Shown here in pieces: positions 8,002 to 15,155 of a stretch of 50,890 nt of DNA. The notes beneath the pieces are model-generated. The model ran no database searches, had not been told where the DNA came from, and saw only the letters and a list, made by a program, of their open reading frames with translations. Position 1 is the first letter of the stretch. Each line of letters opens with the position of its first letter. The DNA is taken from the NCBI GenBank assembly GCA_910584725.1, contig CAJUBE010000035.1, forward strand, positions 1 through 50,890, read 5' to 3'. The stretch comes from an uncultured Lachnospiraceae bacterium (GTDB taxonomy: Bacteria; Bacillota; Clostridia; Lachnospirales; Lachnospiraceae). The position numbers and the translations under genes were made by a program.

Positions 8002-8097
8002 CGGAGAATGCCGCATTTCAGGCATTCTCTGGCGTGAGACTTAGTACTTCTTAGCGAAGCAGCCTTTGCTGCTGAGCTTTAGAAGTACTTCTCACGC
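8002..8097. repeat. Two-hairpin dispersed element, copy E
   Basis: Hairpin 1 GGAGAATGCC/GGCATTCTC (8003-8029). Hairpin 2 outer stem GCGTGAGA/TCTCACGC (8032-8039 with 8090-8097), middle stem AGTACTTCT/AGAAGTACT (8043-8051 with 8081-8089), inner GCAGC/GCTGC (8059-8072). The element ends on the adaptor gene's stop codon (8097-8099). It lies 40 bp from copy D. Confidence 0.9.
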
Positions 8098-9704
8098 TAC
8101 TGCATCGGCATCGCGGTTACAGCAGTACCTTCCTCGAACTCCATCCCGTTCGCCATAATGACATTATCGCCCTCCGAAAGACCATCCTTCACCTCGCTTA
8201 TACTGTCGGACGCAATCCCTGCGGTGATGCGCTTCTTCGCCACCACGCCGTTCTCCTCCACATACACGAAATCGCCTTCACGATCGCTGTTAATCACTTC
8301 AAGGGGCACCGTGATAACGCCTTCCGCCTTCGCCATGTGGACATAAACCTTAGCCTCCACGCCCAGGAAGATGTTCTCATCCGGATTATCTATGTTGACA
8401 TCCACGCCAACCACCATGGCGCCGCTGTTATTCTGGGTGGCCATACCGTCAATCTTGCTCACCGTGCCCTCGTAGGTCTTACCCGCAATGTCCACCTCCG
8501 CCTTCTGACCCACTGCAATCTTTTCCAGATCATACTTGGAAACACTGAGTCTCACAAACACTTTCTCCGTGCTCTCTATGGTCACCAGCTTTCCGCTCTC
8601 CGTGGGCGGCTGTCCCGCCACCGCCTCCAGCTCCGTCACCACGCCGCCGAAATCGGCCTTCAACCCGTTCTCCACCTCGGCGATGGCGTCCAGCTTCTCC
8701 TGATTGGTCAGTTTCTCAAGGGCGGTATCCGCCTCCAGCTTCGCCTTGCCGCCTGCGTCCAAAACGCCGTTTTCGGAGGATTCCTTCTGTGATTTCATCT
8801 CAGACTTATATTCTTTGTAGGAAGCAATCAGTTCCTCTACATCCTTCGCCTGTCTCTGCAGTTCTCTAACCTCTTTATTGTTCTGCTCTTCATAGCCGTT
8901 GTACTGCGCCTGCTGCTGCAGGTTGAGCAAAACCTCTTCATCATAGGCAATCGCCGCCTTGGCCGCCTCATCTTTCTCCTTCTTCTCCGAGTCGTCGGAA
9001 TCAATCCTCTGCTCCGCCTCCCAGGCGTGCCGCTCCTCCATGCGCTGCTTCTCGTCCTGAATCTTTTTCTCCTGCTCCAAAATGGATGCCTGCAGGGCCG
9101 CCCCGTTATAATTCCAGCCAGCCTTCTTCTCCTCTATCTTCCTATTCAGCTCATCCAGCAGGTTTTCGTTGTCCGCGATCTGCTGTTCCAGCACCGCCAG
9201 ATTGGTCGTTGCCTCGGACAGATCCGCTATGTACTCGTTATTCTTGTGCACAGAGCTCTCATAACCGCCTTCGTTGGAGGCCATCTTATACTCCGCCTCC
9301 TGCTTTTCCTCGGACAGCGCTTTCTCGTCAAAGGTAAGAATCACGTCGCCCTTTTTCACCGTGTCGCCGGTGCTCACATTTACCTTGCCCACCTTCACGG
9401 ATACGGGCGCGAAGTAGGTCAGCGTCTGGTCACTCTTCACCGTACCTCCGGTGCTCAGGACCTGCTCCACATCCCCCACCGAAGCCGCCACAGTAGTCAC
9501 CATCGGCGCCGTATTTTTCGCCACGATAGAATTTCTCACAAAAAAGGCGACAACCAACACCGCCAGCACACCGGCAATCACCCTCCGGCGGATCTTTTTC
9601 TTCTTCCCTTTATCCATGGGAGTCTTTTCCTTCTTCGGCGTCATTTCCGTGATCTCCACGTTTTCCGCCGCATTTTCTGCCTTATTCTTCGCCTTCCGAA
9701 ACAT
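8097..9704 (-). CDS. HlyD/MacA-type membrane fusion (adaptor) protein
   Basis: Adaptor of a tripartite-like exporter, 535 aa. A basic cytoplasmic N-terminus of about 35 residues precedes one hydrophobic helix at about 41-60. Next come a lipoyl-type half-motif (VNVSTGDTVKKGDVILTFDE, about 112-131), a long coiled-coil hairpin rich in Glu, Lys and Gln (about 135-345), the second lipoyl half, then beta-barrel and membrane-proximal domains with VGQKAEVDIAGKTYEGTV and a C-terminal SEGDNVIMANGMEFEEG. The ATG at 9704 fits AGGAGG nine bases upstream; the ATG at 9710 is too close. It overlaps the ATPase gene by about 23 bases. In a Gram-positive cell it would link the permease to the cell wall space. 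Confidence 0.9.
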   Translation of the reverse strand: MFRKAKNKAENAAENVEITEMTPKKEKTPMDKGKKKKIRRRVIAGVLAVLVVAFFVRNSIVAKNTAPMVTTVAASVGDVEQVLSTGGTVKSDQTLTYFAPVSVKVGKVNVSTGDTVKKGDVILTFDEKALSEEKQEAEYKMASNEGGYESSVHKNNEYIADLSEATTNLAVLEQQIADNENLLDELNRKIEEKKAGWNYNGAALQASILEQEKKIQDEKQRMEERHAWEAEQRIDSDDSEKKEKDEAAKAAIAYDEEVLLNLQQQAQYNGYEEQNNKEVRELQRQAKDVEELIASYKEYKSEMKSQKESSENGVLDAGGKAKLEADTALEKLTNQEKLDAIAEVENGLKADFGGVVTELEAVAGQPPTESGKLVTIESTEKVFVRLSVSKYDLEKIAVGQKAEVDIAGKTYEGTVSKIDGMATQNNSGAMVVGVDVNIDNPDENIFLGVEAKVYVHMAKAEGVITVPLEVINSDREGDFVYVEENGVVAKKRITAGIASDSISEVKDGLSEGDNVIMANGMEFEEGTAVTAMPMQ

Positions 9705-10383
9705 TCTCATAATCCTCCTCTATTTTGCCGTCCATAATTTTAATAACCCGTTTCGCCCGGGCCGCAATCTCATCGTCATGGGTAATCAGAATCACCGTCC
9801 TGCCCTCCTCGTGAAGCCCCCGCAGAATATCCATGATCTCTTTGGTGGAATTGGAATCCAGATTTCCCGTCGGCTCGTCCGCCAGAATGATGGGCGGTGC
9901 CTGCGCGATCGCTCTGGCAATGGCCACTCTCTGCTGCTGTCCGCCGGACATTTCCGAGGGCTTGTGCGTCTTACGTTTGGAAAGCCCAACTTTGTCGAGC
10001 GCCTTCTCCGACAGCTCCACCCGTTCCTTTTTGCCCACGCCCCGATAAATCAATGGCAGCTCCACGTTCTCCACCGCCGTCAGGCTGGGAATCAGGTTAA
10101 ATCCCTGAAAGACGAAGCCGATCTCCTGATTGCGGATGTCGGAAAGCTCGTCGTCCGACATGCTGCCCACGTCATGCCCGTGCAGAAAATAGCTGCCGCT
10201 TGTGGGCACGTCCAGACAGCCGAGCATGTTCATCAGCGTGGACTTCCCCGAGCCGGAATGGCCAATAATCGCCACGAACTCGCCCTCCCCGATGGTCAGG
10301 CTCACATGATCCAGTGCCTTCACTTCATTTTCCCCGGGATTGTAGACCTTGCAGATATCCCGGATTTCCACCAATGTCCCCAT
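9682..10383 (-). CDS. MacB/LolD-type ABC transporter ATP-binding protein
   Basis: A 233-aa ATPase that powers the MacB-type permease at 6611. Walker A GHSGSGKST is at about residues 40-48, Q-loop GFVFQGFNLIPSLTA at about 92-106, signature MSGGQQQR at about 144-151, Walker B IILADEPTGNLDS at about 164-176 and the H-loop ILITHDD at about 197-203. It is the first gene of the three-gene operon. Upstream are direct repeats in register with the helix that may bind an OmpR-type regulator; no two-component genes are in the window. Confidence 0.93.
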   Translation of the reverse strand: MGTLVEIRDICKVYNPGENEVKALDHVSLTIGEGEFVAIIGHSGSGKSTLMNMLGCLDVPTSGSYFLHGHDVGSMSDDELSDIRNQEIGFVFQGFNLIPSLTAVENVELPLIYRGVGKKERVELSEKALDKVGLSKRKTHKPSEMSGGQQQRVAIARAIAQAPPIILADEPTGNLDSNSTKEIMDILRGLHEEGRTVILITHDDEIAARAKRVIKIMDGKIEEDYENVSEGEE

Positions 10384-10491
10384 GATACTACGTTCCTTTC
10401 CTTCCTTATTATGTATATGTTAAGCTGTACAAGCATCTCTTTGTTATAACGAAACAGAACCGCCTTTTGATTCAATTTTTTCACATTTTTT

Positions 10492-10546
10492 ATCTTAGCA
10501 TCGCTTTCTTAAAAGAAGCACATCAAAATCTTAAATCATTCTTAAA
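10492..10546 (-). promoter_or_regulatory. Predicted activator boxes and -10 of the ABC export operon
   Basis: The minus-strand word TTTAAGA occurs three times with starts at 10513, 10535 and 10546, that is spaced 22 and 11 bases. The copy nearest the gene lies just upstream of TAAGAT (10492-10497), which is preceded by TGC as in an extended -10. Helically phased 7-base direct repeats next to a weak -35 are what is seen for OmpR/PhoP-family response regulators. The regulator is not identified. Confidence 0.55.
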
Positions 10547-10575
10547 ATGTCCCGCCCTGACATTATCTCGCATTA

Positions 10576-10671
10576 CGGAGAATGCCGTATTTCAGGCATT
10601 CTCTTAAGTGAAACTTAGAAGTTCTCCGCGAAACAGCCATTGCTGTGAGCGGCTAGAACTTCTTTTCACTT
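10576..10671. repeat. Two-hairpin dispersed element, copy F
   Basis: Hairpin 1 GGAGAATGCC/GGCATTCTC (10577-10603). Hairpin 2 outer stem AAGTGAAA/TTTCACTT, middle stem AGAAGTTCT/AGAACTTCT (10617-10625 with 10655-10663; the two arms are swapped relative to copy C), inner ACAGC/GCTGT. It sits between two sets of phased direct repeats upstream of the ABC operon and is the only full copy not next to a stop codon or to another copy. Confidence 0.9.
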
Positions 10672-10687
10672 TATTTTAGACTATAAA

Positions 10688-10716
10688 TCTTACAAAAATC
10701 TTACAGGAACCTTACA
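10688..10716. promoter_or_regulatory. Three phased CTTACA direct repeats
   Basis: TCTTACA, TCTTACA and CCTTACA start at 10688, 10699 and 10710, exactly 11 bases apart. This spacing is typical of OmpR/PhoP-family regulator boxes. They could serve the minus-strand ABC operon (through copy F) or the plus-strand gene at 10851. Confidence 0.5.
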
Positions 10717-10758
10717 AAAAAGAAAATACTACTTCTCCGCAGAAAAGTAGTATTTTCT
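10716..10758 (-). terminator. Strong hairpin with T-run on the minus strand
   Basis: AGAAAATACTACTT/AAGTAGTATTTTCT (10721-10734 with 10745-10758) followed on the minus strand by a run of T (10716-10721). On the plus strand the hairpin is followed only by a broken T-rich stretch. No minus-strand gene ends directly before it, so it may stop read-through from ribU or act in the leader of the gene at 10851. Confidence 0.6.
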
Positions 10759-10850
10759 CATTTTCTTTCAATCTTATGGCTGTTGTCCGATATTTATGGT
10801 ATGATAAGAATATAAAAATCATGCGTAAAACAATAGGGAGGTGGAACAGT

Positions 10851-11015
10851 ATGCCAACAAATGAAAAAGAAATCAATTGCCAGCTTTTTGACCAGCTTTC
10901 CATCTTGGAAAGAATCGAAGCCGTTACGGATGATGAAAAGGTTCTGAAGCAGATTGCCATTGAACGGCGGCAAATCATGCGAAAGCTTTATCAGGATCCC
11001 CCAAAAACAGAATAA
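10851..11015 (+). CDS. Small helical protein of unknown function (54 aa)
   Basis: The ATG at 10851 follows GGGAGGT with eight bases of spacing, a strong site, and an extended -10 (TGGTATGAT) lies about 45 bases upstream. The product is charged and likely all-helical, with LFDQLSILERIEAVTDDEK and IAIERRQIMRKLYQ, and has no hydrophobic segment. Its size and helix-loop-helix layout recall Spo0E-like phosphatases or small stress regulators, but the SQELD motif of Spo0E proteins is absent. A good terminator follows the gene. It is the first plus-strand gene in the window. Confidence 0.65.
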   Translation: MPTNEKEINCQLFDQLSILERIEAVTDDEKVLKQIAIERRQIMRKLYQDPPKTE

Positions 11016-11029
11016 CAGCTATACAGGAA

Positions 11030-11063
11030 AGGAGGATGCCACGCGACATCCTCCTCGTTTTTT
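11030..11063 (+). terminator. Rho-independent terminator between convergent genes
   Basis: AGGAGGATG/CATCCTCCT (11030-11038 with 11047-11055), 8-base loop, then CG and six T (11058-11063). It ends the 54-aa gene and its T-run touches the ribU stop codon. Confidence 0.85.
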
Positions 11064-11842
11064 CACACGTTTCCCGAATTGGAAACCTCGCCTGCGCGCC
11101 TTTCCATCACCGGATTGGCATTTTTTAAAATCGGGCTTAGAGGCTTATAGATCAGCATCGTAACCCCCGAAGCCGCCACGCTCTTTACGATATTCATGGG
11201 CGCTACCGCAAAGATCACAAAGCTCGTTATGTTGTGGATATTGCCGTTGATCTCCGCACCCGCCGCGATGATCGCCTCCAACGGCATCCCGAACAGCTTG
11301 GAGAAAGCGGGGAGCAGATAAACGCCGTTGAACGCCGAGCCGAACACTGTCATAATCACGGAGCCCGCCACACACGCCGCAATGGCTCTCTTCTTCGTCT
11401 TCTTAAACATGTACAAAATCGACGCGGGCAGAACCAGACTGCATCCGATTACAAAGTTGGCAAGGTCGCCCACAAAGGCGGTGCTGGTGCCCTTGATCAC
11501 AAGCTTTAAGAGAATCTTGCAAAACTCGATCATCACGCCCGCCACCGGGCCGAACGCAAAGGCTCCCACCAGCGCGGGAATCTCTGAGAAATCCAACTGA
11601 TAGAACCCGGGCGCCAGAAACGGAACCGGGAAGTCCAGCATATGCAGGATCACCGCCAGCGCCGAGAAAAGGCCGATCATGGTAATCTTTCTGGTGGTGA
11701 GGATTCTGTCTGTCACCCCGTTTTTCTTCTGCACCGTCTTTTCCGTGCCGTAGGCGATCAAAAACAATGCCGCCGCCACGCCCACGCAGACAAGCACAAA
11801 AATCACATTGTCCGCAATACTCTGTAATAATCCGTTACCCAT
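11063..11842 (-). CDS. ribU: Riboflavin ECF transporter substrate-binding subunit RibU
   Basis: S-component of an energy-coupling factor transporter that brings riboflavin into the cell with shared EcfAA'T (not encoded here). The protein (259 aa) has about six to seven hydrophobic helices, with family segments FSALAVILHMLDFPVPF and YQLDFSEIPALVGAFAFGPVAGV at about 60-105 and GSAFNGVYLLPAFS at about 170-183. It has an extra N-terminal helix compared with the ~190-aa core. An FMN riboswitch sits in the leader, which fixes the substrate assignment. The ATG at 11842 follows AGGA by eight bases; a GTG at 11857 is less likely. Confidence 0.92.
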   Translation of the reverse strand: MGNGLLQSIADNVIFVLVCVGVAAALFLIAYGTEKTVQKKNGVTDRILTTRKITMIGLFSALAVILHMLDFPVPFLAPGFYQLDFSEIPALVGAFAFGPVAGVMIEFCKILLKLVIKGTSTAFVGDLANFVIGCSLVLPASILYMFKKTKKRAIAACVAGSVIMTVFGSAFNGVYLLPAFSKLFGMPLEAIIAAGAEINGNIHNITSFVIFAVAPMNIVKSVAASGVTMLIYKPLSPILKNANPVMERRAGEVSNSGNV

Positions 11843-12058
11843 TTTTCTTTTCCTCACTTTCCGAAGCGTTTCCGCTCCTTACATTTTGTGGAAAGTTCTT
11901 CCGACTCTGCCTGTGCGGGTCTGTGTCTGCACGCTCATAGGCAGACTCGAAATGCTTCGCATTTCTCGTTCGCGTTGCTCGCCGTAAAACTCCCAAGGCA
12001 TTCATTCATGCAAGCATGATGCCTGCCTCGTGAGCTTTCCTTCTCTGCCTATTCGCGC

Positions 12059-12088
12059 AAAAAACCCCGAAACTTTCGTTCCGGGGTT
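12059..12088 (-). terminator. Terminator of the FMN riboswitch expression platform
   Basis: On the minus strand ACCCCGGAAC pairs with GTTTCGGGGT across a GAAA loop, followed by T6 (12059-12064). It lies about 80 bases after the aptamer and about 220 bases before ribU, so FMN binding is predicted to stop transcription here. The remaining leader (11843-12058) has further hairpins, including GAAATGC/GCATTTC and CATGC/GCATG. Confidence 0.9.
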
Positions 12089-12170
12089 ACATCTCGTCAA
12101 GCAGCCGCCCTGCCGCATATACGACACAGGCGCTTGTCTGATAAATATGACATCTCTGTCACTTTATCCG

Positions 12171-12309
12171 TCTTCTCTCATCCAGACTATACTGTCGGTC
12201 CTGGAATTCCACCAAGTCAGCCGCCGGTCCTCACGCGGGTAAACGTTGAAACCGTAACGGGTCGCGGACTGTAACCGCCGGTAGGGAATTGCACCCTGCC
12301 CCGAAGAAC
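12171..12309 (-). promoter_or_regulatory. FMN riboswitch (RFN element) upstream of ribU
   Basis: The minus strand carries the RFN hallmarks in order: TTCTTCGGGGCAGGGTG, then AATTCCCTACCGGCGGT, later GAGGACCGGCGGC, GGTGGAATTCCAGGACCGAC and AGTATAGTCTGGATG, closed by the AGAAG that pairs with the start. All six conserved helices can be drawn. The element senses FMN and here controls riboflavin uptake through the terminator at 12059. A possible -10 (TATAAC, 12332-12337) starts the leader; its -35 is poor. Confidence 0.97.
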
Positions 12310-12374
12310 TTTTCTCTTATTTTGTTTACGTGTTATAGATTACCATGAAAATACGCGAAAATCAAGCTGTATTT

Positions 12375-12563
12375 TTACTCTTTGATCTTGTCAATGTCTG
12401 TGAGATTGACCCCTAAGCTACTGAGCAGCGCTTTCAGAAGAAGATAGCGGCTTTTTAATTCGGCATATGTCTCTGTCGCATTTTCCTTTTTTGCTAATAC
12501 CATATATCTTTGGATCATTTCAAATTCATCCATGGCATTTTTTATGATTTCAGCGTTATTCAT
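12375..12563 (-). CDS. Small helical protein, paralogue of the gene at 12627
   Basis: A 62-aa protein that aligns along its length with its neighbour: both start M(P)NNAEI, share LAKKENATETYA(E/K)LK, LLKALL or SLKALL, and end GVNLTDID(K/E)IKE. It is highly charged, probably two helices, with no cysteine pairs or membrane segment. The chosen start mirrors the neighbour; an upstream ATG at 12581 with AAGGCGG before it would add six residues. It is the last gene of a three-gene operon. Function unknown. Confidence 0.72.
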   Translation of the reverse strand: MNNAEIIKNAMDEFEMIQRYMVLAKKENATETYAELKSRYLLLKALLSSLGVNLTDIDKIKE

Positions 12564-12626
12564 CTCTTCCATTACCTCCATCGTATCACCGCCTTTTAAC
12601 TGATGCAGCTCCTGATTGTTAAAAAT

Positions 12627-12818
12627 TTACTCTTTGATCTCATCAATATCTGTGAGGTTTACGCCTAAAACATTCAATAATGCTTTCAAGGAAATGTATT
12701 TCTTTTTCAATTTCGCATATGTCTCCGTTGCGTTTTCCTTTTTCGCCAACAACATATAATCCTGTATCTCTCTAAAATCTTCTATCGTGGTCTTAGCAAT
12801 TTCCGCATTGTTTGGCAT
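12627..12818 (-). CDS. Small helical protein, paralogue of the gene at 12375
   Basis: A 63-aa charged, helix-rich protein sharing about half its residues with the product of 12375-12563, including the central LAKKENATETYA block and the C-terminal GVNLTDID. The ATG at 12818 has AGGTG five bases upstream. The two genes are a tandem duplication about 60 bases apart. No function can be given; the constant C-terminus and central block suggest a shared binding surface. Confidence 0.75.
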   Translation of the reverse strand: MPNNAEIAKTTIEDFREIQDYMLLAKKENATETYAKLKKKYISLKALLNVLGVNLTDIDEIKE

Positions 12819-12859
12819 ACAATCACCTACCTTTTTCATATGGCTTACATTGCTGTTAC

Positions 12860-13012
12860 TCAGTCGTTTCTTTCATTGGAATCCGTGACTTCTAAGAGAA
12901 TGCTGTCAAATTCATTTTCAAGCTCTTCTCTTTTTTCCTGCGGCACAAGATTTAACAGCTTTCTGACAAAAACCGTTAATCTGTTAATGTATCGTAACTG
13001 TGTATCTGTCAT
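12860..13012 (-). CDS. Small helical protein, first gene of a three-gene operon (50 aa)
   Basis: An ORF of 50 codons from ATG 13012 to TGA 12860, preceded by AAGGCGG with eight bases of spacing and by a good promoter (13058-13086). The product starts MTDTQLRYINRLTVFVRKLL and continues with an acidic helix PQEKREELENEFDSILLEV. It is helical and charged like the two paralogues downstream, which begin about 40 bases after its stop, although the sequence is not clearly related. The promoter, ribosome site and codon pattern make it a real gene. Function unknown. Confidence 0.7.
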   Translation of the reverse strand: MTDTQLRYINRLTVFVRKLLNLVPQEKREELENEFDSILLEVTDSNERND

Positions 13013-13057
13013 ACTGTCATCCGCCTTCTTTGCTGCAATCCATACTGTTATAAGGCA

Positions 13058-13086
13058 AGTATATCACAGCCATACCGCAAAGTCTA
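13058..13086 (-). promoter_or_regulatory. Promoter of the small-protein operon
   Basis: TAGACT (13081-13086), 17-base spacer, TATACT (13058-13063) preceded by TGA as an extended -10. Initiation is predicted near 13051. Confidence 0.7.
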
Positions 13087-13099
13087 TCACGTTTGCATG

Positions 13100-13148
13100 G
13101 GAAAAAAAGAAAGCGTAAAGCCCCTCAAAATACACAGGGGTTTTACGC
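13100..13148 (-). terminator. Terminator of the opp operon
   Basis: GCGTAAA-CCCCT/AGGGG-TTTACGC hairpin (13113-13148) followed on the minus strand by TTTCTTTTTTT. It lies about 230 bases beyond the oppA stop and just before the promoter of the small-protein operon. Confidence 0.9.
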
Positions 13149-13160
13149 CTTGACTTTTCA

Positions 13161-13376
13161 ATATCCACCGAGGCTGCGAAGCAGTCCTCGCGGTCGAAGT
13201 TACACCAGTTCAGCCCACGCCCATTCGCAAAACCGCATCTTCGATGCTCTCCGCCGCTTCGCGGCTATAGATTGAGCAAAGCTCAATCGGCTCATATACG
13301 GGCGTTCCCTCAGACCTTCATTTTCATGCCAAATTCGTGCAAGCACGATTTGTCCTGCAAATTCGGTCTGGCTGAA
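13161..13376. repeat. Hairpin-rich 3' region of oppA
   Basis: This gap holds several inverted repeats: CGAGG-CTGC/GCAG-CCTCG (13169-13190), GATTGAGC/GCTCAATC (about 13270-13288), and CAAAT-CGTGC/GCACG-ATTTG near 13343-13363. A 26-bp segment starting at 13167 recurs exactly at 29981-30006, and GTTCAGC-CACGCCCAT nearby also recurs there. No coding frame with a ribosome site was seen. Confidence 0.65.
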
Positions 13377-15098
13377 CTATTCAGCAATATCCGCGTACAT
13401 GAAGTACCAGTAGCCGTATGCGGAATGCCACATGCCGGTAATCTTGCTGCTCTGTAACCAGAAGTCGTTGTAGTAAGCAACGGGTACGCAGCCAGCCTCG
13501 TCCATGATGATATCCTCTGCTTTGTGCAGCGCCTCGGAACGCTCCTTGGCATCCAGTGTGGTTCTGGAAATATCCATCGCCGCGTCGTACTCAGCGTTGT
13601 TGAACTTACCGTCGTTGTTACCATTGGTAGAATAAAGCAGATCCAGCATGTTGGAAGGATCGCTGTAATCGCCTACCCAGCCGTTACGGGAAGCGTCGTA
13701 GTCGCCGTTACGTCTCATGGGAGTGAAGCTTGCCCACTCTACGATATCTACCTGAAGCTGAACGCCGATTTCCGCCCATGCCTGCTGCAGATACTCAGCC
13801 ACTACCTTGTGGTAGCCCGCGTCGTTGGTAGAGTAAGTGATTGCCGGGAAGCCCTCGCCGCCGGGATAACCTGCCTCTTCCAGAAGCTTCTTCGCCTCCT
13901 CCACGTTCGCCTCGTGGTTTGTCGTGTCGATATAAGGCTGACCGCCGTTTGCATTGTCGATGAACTGAGAACCGTCCGTGTCAATCCAGCCGGGGCCCAT
14001 GAAGTTGCTTGCAGGAGAATAGGTGCCCTGCATCAGCGTATTTGCCACATACTCGCGGTCGATGGCAAGGCTTAATGCCTTACGCACCTTAGGATCGTTG
14101 AAGGGCTCTCTCTCTGTGTTCAGGCTCAGGTAGTAGGTACCGATAATCGGATCTACGTGGAACTCCTCATTGCCCTCTAAGGAAGGAATCTCCTCGGTGG
14201 GAACATCCTTGATGAAGAGCACTTCGCCGGTCTGGTACGCGCTGTAGGAAGCGTTGGGGTCTTCGATCAGGTTGAACTTGATGCCGTCCAACTTAATCGC
14301 GTCAGCATTCCAGTAGTTGGGGTTCTTTGTGCACATGATATAAGAACCGGGCACCCACTCGGAAATATAGAAGCATCCGTTGGTAATATAAGTGTCAGCA
14401 TTTACTGCCCATCCGTCGCCGTTCGCGTCGATGGTCGCCTGCTGTACCGGGCTTAAGGTAGCGAAAGCTGCCAGAGAGCCGAAGTAAGAGCAGGGCTGGG
14501 AAAGATGCACCACGAAAGTGGAATCATCCGTCGCCTCCACGCCGAGAGCCTCCAGATTGCCGCCGATGGCGTCCGCGTAACCCTCAACCATACCGAGAAC
14601 CGTCTCCGCATAGGGAGCCGCTACCATGGGGTCACAGACTCTGCGCCAGCTATATACAAAATCGTTTGCCGTGAGTGGAGAACCGTCGGACCATTTCAGA
14701 CCGTCTCTCAAATGGAAGGTCCATGTCAGACCGTCCTCAGAAGTCTCCCAAGACTCAGCCTGGCCGGGAGCCAGCTTGCCGTCCTGATCCACCGTCAAAA
14801 GGCACTCGAAGGTGTGTAAAATCATGTTACCGCCATCAACTGCGCTGTTTAACGCCGGGTCGATGGTCTCGGGGTTGGGGCCGATCTGTACGGACAGGAT
14901 CTTCCCTCCTTCGGACGCCGCGGGTGCAGCGCTGTCAGCAGCAGTATCATCCGCGGGAGCCTCTCCTCCCTCTGTCGTCTCCGCCGCCGCGTCGCCGGAA
15001 TCAGCAGCCGGGGTGGTCGTATCCGAACCGCCGCCGCAGGCTGTCACACCGACAACCATAGCAGCCGCCAGCATCAGCGCGATTACTTTCTTTTTCAT
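13377..15098 (-). CDS. oppA: Oligopeptide ABC transporter substrate-binding lipoprotein OppA
   Basis: Extracellular peptide receptor of the adjacent OppBCDF importer, 573 aa. The signal peptide ends in a lipobox VTAC with the lipid-bearing cysteine at residue 21, followed by a Gly/Ser/Thr/Glu-rich linker to about residue 75. The SBP_bac_5 domain begins ILSVQIGPNPETIDPAL and includes TWTFHLRDGLKWSDG and SLAIDREYV. The ATG at 15098 has AGGAGG seven bases upstream. It is the last gene of the operon and is followed by a strong terminator, an arrangement that often gives the receptor its own mRNA level by processing. Confidence 0.93.
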   Translation of the reverse strand: MKKKVIALMLAAAMVVGVTACGGGSDTTTPAADSGDAAAETTEGGEAPADDTAADSAAPAASEGGKILSVQIGPNPETIDPALNSAVDGGNMILHTFECLLTVDQDGKLAPGQAESWETSEDGLTWTFHLRDGLKWSDGSPLTANDFVYSWRRVCDPMVAAPYAETVLGMVEGYADAIGGNLEALGVEATDDSTFVVHLSQPCSYFGSLAAFATLSPVQQATIDANGDGWAVNADTYITNGCFYISEWVPGSYIMCTKNPNYWNADAIKLDGIKFNLIEDPNASYSAYQTGEVLFIKDVPTEEIPSLEGNEEFHVDPIIGTYYLSLNTEREPFNDPKVRKALSLAIDREYVANTLMQGTYSPASNFMGPGWIDTDGSQFIDNANGGQPYIDTTNHEANVEEAKKLLEEAGYPGGEGFPAITYSTNDAGYHKVVAEYLQQAWAEIGVQLQVDIVEWASFTPMRRNGDYDASRNGWVGDYSDPSNMLDLLYSTNGNNDGKFNNAEYDAAMDISRTTLDAKERSEALHKAEDIIMDEAGCVPVAYYNDFWLQSSKITGMWHSAYGYWYFMYADIAE

Positions 15099-15155
15099 AA
15101 TCATTCCTCCTCTTCTTACTTTAATATCAATTTCCATCTATCATGTTTACCACAT

